24,075 bases of DNA. It comes from an uncultured Flavonifractor sp. (GTDB lineage Bacteria > Bacillota > Clostridia > Oscillospirales > Oscillospiraceae). Positions 1 to 6,615 of this stretch are shown one piece after another (position 1 is the first letter of the stretch; every line of letters begins with the position of its first letter). A model generated the notes under the pieces. It had not been told where the DNA came from, ran no database searches, and worked only from the letters and a program-made list of their open reading frames with translations. The DNA is taken from positions 1-24,075 of the forward strand of contig CAJUDT010000029.1 in assembly GCA_910585415.1 (NCBI GenBank), in the 5' to 3' direction. A program made the translations under genes and the position numbers.

Positions 1-45
1 CCGCCCGAGGGGCCAATGGCCGAAGTGTTGAGGGCGGAGGCTTAA
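1..45 (+). CDS. Possible C-terminal tail of an upstream gene (partial)
   Basis: Frame 1 is open from the window edge to a TAA at 43-45 and gives the short tail PPEGPMAEVLRAEA. The composition is compatible with coding sequence, but 14 residues cannot be assigned to any family. It could equally be a chance open stretch in GC-rich DNA. Confidence 0.2.
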   Translation, partial: PPEGPMAEVLRAEA

Positions 46-110
46 ACGGCGGGTAACAGCCAAAGGATTTGCAGGCCAAGTATCTCCACCGCCGCCCCCC
101 GACCCCGGGT

Positions 111-176
111 CCGGGCCCGCAGGCCCGGCGATCTTTGCCTACTTTCCATCGCTGGAAAGTAGGCCGCCGGAGGCGG
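111..176. repeat. Cluster of three hairpins (REP-like intergenic element)
   Basis: Three inverted repeats lie head to tail. Positions 111-117 (CCGGGCC) pair with 122-128. Positions 137-147 (GCCTACTTTCC) pair perfectly with 154-164 around the 6-nt loop ATCGCT. Positions 164-168 (CCGCC) pair with 172-176. No T-run follows on either strand, so this is not a typical intrinsic terminator. It resembles the structured intergenic repeats that are dispersed in some Clostridia genomes. That reading is an inference, because no second copy was noticed in this window. The rest of 46-296 shows no convincing gene. Confidence 0.45.
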
Positions 177-296
177 GACCAGCGAACGACCTGTAGGGAG
201 TACCGAGGAAGAAGCAACCAGAAACATAAAAGCACCCCCGAATACCAGAGACGAACATAAAGCAGCAACCAAGGAAAAGGAAAGGATTCGTGAGCA

Positions 297-1124
297 ATGA
301 AACAAGCGGCATTCATCGGCGCAGGCAACATGGGCGCCGCCCTGGCCCAAGGGGCCTGCCGGGCGCTGGGCCCGGAGCAAATTCTTGTGTGTGACCACAT
401 CCCCGCCAAGGCGGCGGCTCTGGCAGAAAAATTGGGCTGTACCGGCGCGGAGGACAACCCTGCCGCAGTTCGGGAGGCACAGTATATCTTTTTGTGCGTC
501 AAACCCCACCTCCTGTCGGACGTTCTGAAAGACCTTTGCCCGACATTAGAAGCCTGCCGCAAGGCCGGAGAAGAAAAGGTCCTGGTGTCCATCGCCGCCG
601 GGGTCCAGACCAAAACCCTCCAAGAATACGTATCCACTTTGTCCAGTCAAATCCCCATCCTCCGGGTGATGCCCAACACCTGCGCCGCCATCGGCCAGGG
701 GATGCTGGCCCTCACCGCCCCGGCGGGCACGCCGGAGCCCTACTGGGCCGGGGTGGAGGCCATTCTAGCCCAGTCAGGCCGGGTGGAGCGCATTGAGGAA
801 CACCTGATGGACCAATTTACCGCCGTGGCCGGGTGCGGCCCTGCCTATGTCTATCAGCTGATTGAAGCCCTGGCCGACGGCGGAGTGCTGGTGGGCCTGC
901 CCCGGCCACAGGCCCAAGTATATGCCGCCCAGATGGTCCTTGGCGCGGCGGCTATGGTCCTGGAAACTGGAGAGCACCCCGGCGCATTAAAGGACGCAGT
1001 CTGCTCCCCTGGCGGCTCCACAATCGCCGGAGTAGCCGCCCTGGAGGCGGGAGGCTTCCGCACGGCGGCAATCCAGGCGGTAGAGGCCGCTTACCGCAAA
1101 AATATCGAGCTGGGCAGGCAATAA
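297..1124 (+). CDS. proC: Pyrroline-5-carboxylate reductase
   Basis: The gene encodes a cytoplasmic enzyme that reduces 1-pyrroline-5-carboxylate to L-proline with NAD(P)H, the last step of proline synthesis. The 275 residues match the usual family length. The N-terminus carries the Rossmann nucleotide-binding motif FIGAGNMG (residues 6-13). VKPH (68-71), MPNT (125-128) and GCGPAY (179-184) follow. The C-terminal P5CR signature, with SPGGSTIAGVAALE, spans about 237-250. The ATG at 297 is preceded by the purine-rich site AAAAGGAAAGG at about 275-285. The gene stands alone: structured intergenic DNA lies upstream and a strong stem-loop separates it from the convergent kinase operon. No clear promoter was recognised in front of it. 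The assignment is secure. Confidence 0.96.
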   Translation: MKQAAFIGAGNMGAALAQGACRALGPEQILVCDHIPAKAAALAEKLGCTGAEDNPAAVREAQYIFLCVKPHLLSDVLKDLCPTLEACRKAGEEKVLVSIAAGVQTKTLQEYVSTLSSQIPILRVMPNTCAAIGQGMLALTAPAGTPEPYWAGVEAILAQSGRVERIEEHLMDQFTAVAGCGPAYVYQLIEALADGGVLVGLPRPQAQVYAAQMVLGAAAMVLETGEHPGALKDAVCSPGGSTIAGVAALEAGGFRTAAIQAVEAAYRKNIELGRQ

Positions 1125-1142
1125 TCTTCCTGGCCACACAAA

Positions 1143-1185
1143 AAACCGGCCCCGGTACAGCGAAAAACTGTATCGGGGCCGGTTT
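1143..1185. terminator. Two-sided terminator stem-loop between proC and the kinase operon
   Basis: Positions 1143-1160 pair with 1168-1185 in an 18-bp stem with one G-U pair and the 7-nt loop CGAAAAA. Read on the minus strand, the stem ends in GGTTTTTTG, a good U-tract for the kinase operon that ends at 1193. Read on the plus strand, only a short TTT follows, so termination of proC may be weaker. Confidence 0.85.
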
Positions 1186-1192
1186 CACACAA

Positions 1193-3775
1193 CTAAGAAG
1201 GCATATCAGGATGCTCATGGAGATTCATGTACTTTTCCAAAAGCCGGGCGACCTCGCGCACATCAATGGGCTTGGCAACATGGGCGTTCATCCCGTGGTC
1301 CAGACACTTTTTTATGTCCTCAGCGAAGGCGTCCGCCGTCATAGCGATAATCGGAAGGTCTGCGTCCGGGCGGTCCAGGGCGCGGATGGCGGTAGCGGCC
1401 TCATAGCCGGTCATGACGGGCATACGGATATCCATCAGTATCGCGTCGTAGAACCCTTCCGGGGAATGCTCGAACATATTGACACAGATTTGACCATTTT
1501 CAGCCCAATCCAGCACCAAACCCATCTCGGAGAGCAGGTCGGAGGCAATTTCCCAGTTGAGCTCATTGTCCTCCGCCAGAAGGATATGCTTGCCATGGAG
1601 GTCGGTGTGATTTTCCGCCACGAGCTCGGCGGGCTCACTGCTCTCTCCGGCAAACTGCCGTAGACCGTAATACAGGGTGGACTTGAACAGGGGCTTGGAA
1701 ATGAAGCCATTAATCCCCGCCGACCGGGCGCTCTCCTCAATCTCGCCCCAATCATAAGCGGAAATAAGCATGATAGGGACCTCGTCTCCCAGCTTTTTGC
1801 GGATGGCACGGGCAGTCTCAATGCCGTCCATGCCGGGGAGCTTCCAATCCAGCAGAATCACCTGGTAGTCGTCCCGGAGGCTATGGCGGTTTTCCACCAT
1901 CTGCACGGCGGTTTCTCCGTCCAGGGTCCACTCGGCATCCACACCGATGGCCTTCAGGGAGGCCACCGTGGTTTCACACAGGAGCTTGTCGTCGTCCACC
2001 ACCAGCATCCGCCAGGGGGGCAGGACCATGTCTACCTCCTGCACCTCGGCGACCTCTAAATCCAGGGTCACATGGAACTCGCTGCCCTTACCCAGCTCAC
2101 TCTCCACGGAGATAGAGCCGCCCATAGCGTCAACGATATACTTGGAGATGGCCATACCCAGGCCGGTGCCCTCGGTCTTGTGGACCCGCGTACTGTCCTC
2201 GCGGGAGAAGGACTCAAAAATCTTGGCCTTAAATTCCGCCGACATGCCGATGCCGTTGTCCTTCACCAGCAGGTGGGTCTGCACAAAGTTTTCTCCCTTG
2301 GGGGAGGGCTTCTGGTAGAGGGAGACATGGATAACGCCCCCCTCAGGGGTGAACTTTACGGCGTTGGACAGGAAATTGAGCATAATCTGATTGAGGCGCA
2401 CACTGTCACAGCAGACGTTCTCCGCAATGATATCGTGGATGAACACGTCGAACTGCTGCCGCTTGGAGCGGACCTGAGGCTGAACAATACTGACCAGGCC
2501 GTCCATAAGCTCCCGCAGGGACACCAGGTCGGAATTTAGGGTCATTTTGCCGCTTTCGATCTTGGACATATCCAGCACGTCGTTAATCAGCCCCAGCAGG
2601 TGCTTACTGGACAGGGTGATTTTCCGCAGGCAGTTCTGTACCTGCTTCTTATCGCTGATGTTGGCGGTGGCGATGGCCGTCATGCCCACAATGGCGTTCA
2701 TGGGCGTGCGGATATCATGGCTCATGTTGGACAAAAATTCGCTCTTGGCCTTGTTGGCGGCCTCCGCAGCCTGACGGGCTTCCTCCAGCTCCGCCATCTG
2801 GGCCTTGAGCAGCAGAAAATACCGCCAGAACACCAGCAGCAGCGCCGTCAGGATAATGGCGCACCCGGCGAACACCAGATACAGCCACTGACCACTCAGC
2901 TCGTTCACTGCCTCGTCCAGGGTTCCGTAGGGCATGACCGTGACCAGATACCACTCGGAATATTCCAGGCGGGTGCAGTACAGGTGCCGGCGCTCATGGC
3001 CGAACTGGAGCACGGTGTTATAGTCCTCCTGGGAGACCATGGCGGCCTCCAGCTCCTGGATGTACTGCCGGCCGTCGGCGCCCTCATCCTCGAAGAGGGC
3101 CTGGATACGGTCAAAATAGTTGTCCCGGAAGGCATCGCCGCTGCGGATGACAAAGCTGCCGTCGTACCGGATGATGTGGGAATACACCAGAGAGTGGGAG
3201 TTTTCCGAATCATAGAGGGAAAGGGTTTCTCCAATGTACGAGGCGGGCAGCGCGGCAACCAGAGCGGTGCATTCCTCGCCATTCTCCATGGTATAGGTGG
3301 TAGAGACGCCTAAGAGGATATACTTTTCCCCATCGGGGGTGGTGCCCACCGCGACCTTTTTTTCTTCGGCGTTCAGGGACTCCAGGAAGGGCTCCGGGTC
3401 GGCCAGGGTGGCTTCCTCTCCATAAATCATCTCAAACTCGCCGCTTTTGGAGTAGAACGCCAGGGACTCAAAGCCCCGGACCTGAGCCGCCGTAGCCAGG
3501 CGCTCCCGCAGGGTATCGTGCTCCATGCCGCTGGGAGGGATGCTCTCCACCAGTGCCTCCACCTGGGACAGGCGCAGGTCGATGGTGGTGGCAAAATGCT
3601 GGGAAATCTGCTCCCCCATGCCGCTCATATAGATGCTGCCCACCTGACTGATGGTATCCGCGCTTTTGCGGTTCATATAGAAGGCCAGAAAACCGAAGAT
3701 AAATACGCTCAACAGAGCCACCAGGACCATGCTGGTGATGAGAAACCGTGTAGTATTGCTCTGCCGGCTTTTCAT
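1193..3775 (-). CDS. Membrane hybrid sensor histidine kinase with two receiver domains
   Basis: This 860-residue kinase has a transmembrane segment at about 11-34, an extracytoplasmic sensor region at about 35-295 (possibly Cache-like) and a second transmembrane segment at about 297-323. A short coiled linker (324-345) follows. The HisKA region has the phospho-acceptor H353 in MSHDIRTPMN. The ATPase domain has LNQIMLNFLSNAVKF (461-475), DNGIGM (506-511) and GTGLGM (536-541). Receiver 1 (about 588-705) has D643 in LLDWKLPGMDG, and receiver 2 (about 728-848) has D782 in MDIRMP. Both receivers keep the acidic pocket, the S/T and the K residues, so both look functional. The start ATG overlaps the Hpt stop by 4 nt (3772-3775), which implies translational coupling. 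The signal sensed cannot be read from the sequence. Confidence 0.95.
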   Translation of the reverse strand: MKSRQSNTTRFLITSMVLVALLSVFIFGFLAFYMNRKSADTISQVGSIYMSGMGEQISQHFATTIDLRLSQVEALVESIPPSGMEHDTLRERLATAAQVRGFESLAFYSKSGEFEMIYGEEATLADPEPFLESLNAEEKKVAVGTTPDGEKYILLGVSTTYTMENGEECTALVAALPASYIGETLSLYDSENSHSLVYSHIIRYDGSFVIRSGDAFRDNYFDRIQALFEDEGADGRQYIQELEAAMVSQEDYNTVLQFGHERRHLYCTRLEYSEWYLVTVMPYGTLDEAVNELSGQWLYLVFAGCAIILTALLLVFWRYFLLLKAQMAELEEARQAAEAANKAKSEFLSNMSHDIRTPMNAIVGMTAIATANISDKKQVQNCLRKITLSSKHLLGLINDVLDMSKIESGKMTLNSDLVSLRELMDGLVSIVQPQVRSKRQQFDVFIHDIIAENVCCDSVRLNQIMLNFLSNAVKFTPEGGVIHVSLYQKPSPKGENFVQTHLLVKDNGIGMSAEFKAKIFESFSREDSTRVHKTEGTGLGMAISKYIVDAMGGSISVESELGKGSEFHVTLDLEVAEVQEVDMVLPPWRMLVVDDDKLLCETTVASLKAIGVDAEWTLDGETAVQMVENRHSLRDDYQVILLDWKLPGMDGIETARAIRKKLGDEVPIMLISAYDWGEIEESARSAGINGFISKPLFKSTLYYGLRQFAGESSEPAELVAENHTDLHGKHILLAEDNELNWEIASDLLSEMGLVLDWAENGQICVNMFEHSPEGFYDAILMDIRMPVMTGYEAATAIRALDRPDADLPIIAMTADAFAEDIKKCLDHGMNAHVAKPIDVREVARLLEKYMNLHEHPDMPS

Positions 3776-4134
3776 CCCCCGTTCGCCTCCTGAAAGGCGC
3801 GGATGGCCTCTACTGTGACCTGATAATCCCTGCCCACCTGCTCGGCCAGGGCGGGGGCCTCTGGCGTGAAGCCGTTGCGCAGAGCCTCACTGAGCTGGTT
3901 GCTGGATTCAAACAGCCGGGTGAAGGCGAGATTCTGGCACACGCCCTTGATGGTATGGGCGGCGCGGAAGGCCTCGCCGTACTCCTGAGACTCCATGGAG
4001 CGCACCAAGAGGTCGTAGCTGGGGTCCGCCGGGAATTTCAGCAGGATTTTTTGAATCAGGCGGTCACTGCGCAGCCGTCCGGCCGCCTCGTCATAATCGC
4101 CGCCCAGAGCGGAGTAGCACTCTTGCAGGGTCAT
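3772..4134 (-). CDS. Stand-alone histidine phosphotransfer (Hpt) protein
   Basis: This 120-residue, mostly helical protein has the Hpt motif AAHTIKGVCQNLAF, with H60 as the expected phospho-acceptor. It should shuttle phosphate between receiver domains in the cytoplasm. It sits between a response regulator (15-nt gap) and a hybrid kinase (ATGA overlap), and the kinase itself carries no Hpt domain. The natural reading is that it completes a His-Asp-His-Asp relay. A site GAAGGAG lies about 10 nt before the ATG. In many related kinases the Hpt is fused to the C-terminus. Here it is a separate gene placed before the kinase. Confidence 0.92.
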   Translation of the reverse strand: MTLQECYSALGGDYDEAAGRLRSDRLIQKILLKFPADPSYDLLVRSMESQEYGEAFRAAHTIKGVCQNLAFTRLFESSNQLSEALRNGFTPEAPALAEQVGRDYQVTVEAIRAFQEANGG

Positions 4135-4149
4135 GGGTAATCATCTCCT

Positions 4150-6249
4150 TCATTTGTTGTCTGCGGATTCCTTTTCGCCGTCCCCGTCAATGGGGGAGAT
4201 GGCGGAGAACATCTGCCGCATGGATTCGTCATAAAACTTGAACTGACCCCGTCCGGTGCGTTTGACGGTATACAGCGCCTGGTCCGCCGCGTGGAACAGA
4301 GTCTCATAGTCGGTGCCCACCACCTCGGTCCGGGCCACGCCCATGCTGACGGAGATGGCGAAGTCCTCAAAGGTACCGCAGAGGAAGGCGAAAATGCGCT
4401 GAATGATGTTCTCCAAATCTACTTCATATTCCAGGAAAATGAGGAACTCGTCGCCCCCGACGCGGGCGGCGATGTCGCCGGTGCGGATGCTGGTTTGCAG
4501 CCGTCCGGCTGTGTACTTGAGCACCTGGTCCCCGAACATATGTCCATAGGTGTCGTTGGCGGATTTGAAGTGGTCCAGGTCGAAAATCACCAGGGCGTAC
4601 TTGCCGTCGGGGCGGTCGGTCAGGCGCTCTATGATGCGCATTTTGGCATAGGCGTGGTTGAGCAGGCCGGTGAGGTTGTCGTGGGAGGCCAGCTGCTCCA
4701 GGGCGTTGAGCTTCATGTGGGAGTCGTGGATATCCATGGCCTTGCCGATGCAGCCGGTATACCGGGGGGGCTCATCAGAGGACCAGGTGGCGCGGGCAAT
4801 GATGCGGAACCAGCGGACCTCTCCATCCAGGCACACCTTGCAGTCGTGGGTGACCACCGGCTTTTTGGGGGTGGTGCTGTGCAGTGCGCTGGCCAGGTCC
4901 TTCAAATTGGACTCGTCCAGCAGGGTCAGGACCTTCTCATCGTGCATGGGGTCCATGACGATTTCCCCCAGACCCAGGCGGTTGGCCCCCCAGGAGGTGA
5001 GACTGAGCATGGCCGGGGCCAGGGTGTACTCAAACTGGACCTCCTGGGTGAGGGCGGCGAAGAAGTTGTACTTCATCCGCTCGTGCTCCAGCAGCTCCAA
5101 CGTCCGTTCGGAGGCGGTGAGCTCCTCGTGGTTGAGCATCTCCTGTGTGATGGTCTGAATGCTGCGGCGGCTGACCTCGTCGGATTCGGTCTTGTGGGTC
5201 TCGTCCTGTAGCAGGTCGGACACGGCGATCAGGCATTCCAGCAGCTCCGGGTTGAAGTTGCCGCATTTCCCCTCCAGAATCATCAAAATGGCTTCCTCGT
5301 GGGGAATGGCCTTTTTATAGCAGCGCTCGCTGGTCAGGGCGTCGTACACGTCGGCCACCGCCACCACCTGGGCGGAGATGGGAATAGCGTCCCCCTCCAG
5401 CCCGTCGGGATACCCCCGGCCGTCGTACCGCTCATGGTGCCAGCGGGCAATGTCGTGGGCGACCCGGACCAGGGGTTCGTTTTGATAGATCACCATATCA
5501 TCCAGCATCTTGGCGCCGGCGGTGGTGTGGGTCTTCATGATCTTGAACTCCTCGTCGGTGAGCCGCCCGGGCTTGTTGAGGATGGCCTCGTCAATGGCCA
5601 TTTTTCCGATGTCGTGGAGGGCGGAGGCGGTGCTGATAATGGAAATGTCCATAGGGGAGAGGGAGTACCGGCTGTTCTTCTGCTGCACCAGATGGCGCAG
5701 AAGCAGTTCAGTAATGGTGCGCACGTTGCGCACGTGCATTCCGCTCTCGCCGTTGCGGAACTCCACGATATGGCTGAGAATCTCAATCATCAGGTTGCCG
5801 TGGCGTTCCTTCTGATAGATTTGCTCCTCTACCAAATCCACCAGCTTTTTCTGCTTGGTATACAGCAGGATGGTGTTCACCACCCGGTGGTGGACGATCA
5901 GCGCGTCAAAGGGGCGGCTGATAAAGTCGGTGATGCCCAGCTTGTAGGCCCGCTCGATTTGGGAGGAGCGGGTTTCGGCGGAAATCATGATAACGGGTAC
6001 GTCCTCAATCCACTGCCGCTGGTTCATGACCATCAGCACCTCGAAGCCGTCCATTTCAGGCATGACAATATCCAGCAGAACCAGAGAGAGCTCGTCCGCG
6101 CACTGCTGGAGAATGGAGACTGCCTCTAAACCGTTTTCTGCTTCAATGATATCAAATTCCTCCTCCAGCATATCTGCCAGGATGGAGCGGTTCATTTCGG
6201 AGTCGTCAGCGATCAGAATTTTCTGTCTGCGTTTTTGCTCCTTGGACAT
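4150..6249 (-). CDS. Response regulator with HD-GYP phosphodiesterase and GGDEF cyclase domains
   Basis: This 699-residue cytoplasmic regulator should both make and break cyclic-di-GMP. Its receiver (about 10-125) has D60 in LLDIVMPEMDG. The HD-GYP domain (about 150-345) has HDIGK (212-216) and HHERYDGRGYPDGL (271-284), so its metal-binding and GYP residues look intact. A PAS-like region (about 395-510) includes VRWFRIIARA. The GGDEF domain (about 515-675) has FDLDHFKSANDTYGH (556-570) and GGDEF (598-602). An RxxD inhibitory site, RTGD (589-592), lies five residues before GGDEF, so product feedback is likely. It heads the operon, with AAGGAAGGAG before its ATG and a promoter at 6369-6397. Which activity prevails after phosphorylation cannot be told from sequence. 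Confidence 0.94.
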   Translation of the reverse strand: MSKEQKRRQKILIADDSEMNRSILADMLEEEFDIIEAENGLEAVSILQQCADELSLVLLDIVMPEMDGFEVLMVMNQRQWIEDVPVIMISAETRSSQIERAYKLGITDFISRPFDALIVHHRVVNTILLYTKQKKLVDLVEEQIYQKERHGNLMIEILSHIVEFRNGESGMHVRNVRTITELLLRHLVQQKNSRYSLSPMDISIISTASALHDIGKMAIDEAILNKPGRLTDEEFKIMKTHTTAGAKMLDDMVIYQNEPLVRVAHDIARWHHERYDGRGYPDGLEGDAIPISAQVVAVADVYDALTSERCYKKAIPHEEAILMILEGKCGNFNPELLECLIAVSDLLQDETHKTESDEVSRRSIQTITQEMLNHEELTASERTLELLEHERMKYNFFAALTQEVQFEYTLAPAMLSLTSWGANRLGLGEIVMDPMHDEKVLTLLDESNLKDLASALHSTTPKKPVVTHDCKVCLDGEVRWFRIIARATWSSDEPPRYTGCIGKAMDIHDSHMKLNALEQLASHDNLTGLLNHAYAKMRIIERLTDRPDGKYALVIFDLDHFKSANDTYGHMFGDQVLKYTAGRLQTSIRTGDIAARVGGDEFLIFLEYEVDLENIIQRIFAFLCGTFEDFAISVSMGVARTEVVGTDYETLFHAADQALYTVKRTGRGQFKFYDESMRQMFSAISPIDGDGEKESADNK

Positions 6250-6368
6250 AGAGTCTCCTTCCTTTCACCGGAGCCAGCGAATACCATCAGCAAACGATGG
6301 GTCCTTGGTTGAATTGTAGTAGATTCATGGTTGCGATTTCAGGCAGAGAACATGCAATTATATCTGCT

Positions 6369-6397
6369 ATTATAAAAGAAACTCGGGGAGATATCAA
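6369..6397 (-). promoter_or_regulatory. Sigma-A-type promoter of the phosphorelay operon
   Basis: On the minus strand TTGATA (6392-6397) is followed after exactly 17 nt by TATAAT (6369-6374), a near-consensus vegetative promoter. The predicted start is near 6362, giving a leader of about 110 nt before the ATG at 6249. A second TATAAT lies at 6357-6362 but lacks a good -35 box. Confidence 0.7.
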
Positions 6398-6511
6398 GAG
6401 AGAATTAGCAGAGGCAAGAGAATAAAGTGAAAAAATTTGAGCAGGAGCTTCGGTTATTTTGGAAGGATTCCATAAAACGGACCGGAGGTCCCAAGGTTTG
6501 CCACTTAGATA

Positions 6512-6540
6512 TTGCCAAAAGCCGTTTGACAATTTATAAT
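6512..6540 (+). promoter_or_regulatory. Sigma-A-type promoter of the M60/SLH operon
   Basis: TTGCCA (6512-6517), a 17-nt spacer and TATAAT (6535-6540) form a near-consensus promoter. The expected start is near 6547, about 69 nt before the chosen ATG at 6616. The leader contains a GC hairpin (GCCCC 6577-6581, GGGGC 6585-6589) just before the ribosome site. Within the 366-bp gap 6250-6615 I see only this promoter, its divergent partner and AT-rich DNA, with no supported gene. Confidence 0.7.
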
Positions 6541-6615
6541 ATATCATTGCATCAGTACCCCTATTTTCGGGCCCGCGCCCCGGCGGGGCCCCCAAAGAAA
6601 GGAAGTCAACCGATT

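Noticed and set aside
6327..6425. 32-codon ORF (MVAISGREHAIISAII...) in the divergent gap
   Set aside because: The sequence looks plausible as a helix, but it has no ribosome site and overlaps the minus-strand promoter. It could be a remnant, but this cannot be supported.
6526..6540. TTGACA at 6526-6531 next to TATAAT as a promoter
   Set aside because: The two boxes are only 3 nt apart. The workable -35 for this TATAAT is TTGCCA at 6512-6517.
6427..6615. GTG start adding 63 residues to the M60 protein
   Set aside because: The extension runs through a near-consensus promoter, would bury the signal peptide, and has a poor ribosome site, whereas the ATG at 6616 has a good one.
6250..6615. c-di-GMP riboswitch controlling the divergent operons
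   Set aside because: It was looked for because of the c-di-GMP operon, but the plus-strand leader is only about 69 nt and I saw no GEMM-type conserved core in either leader.
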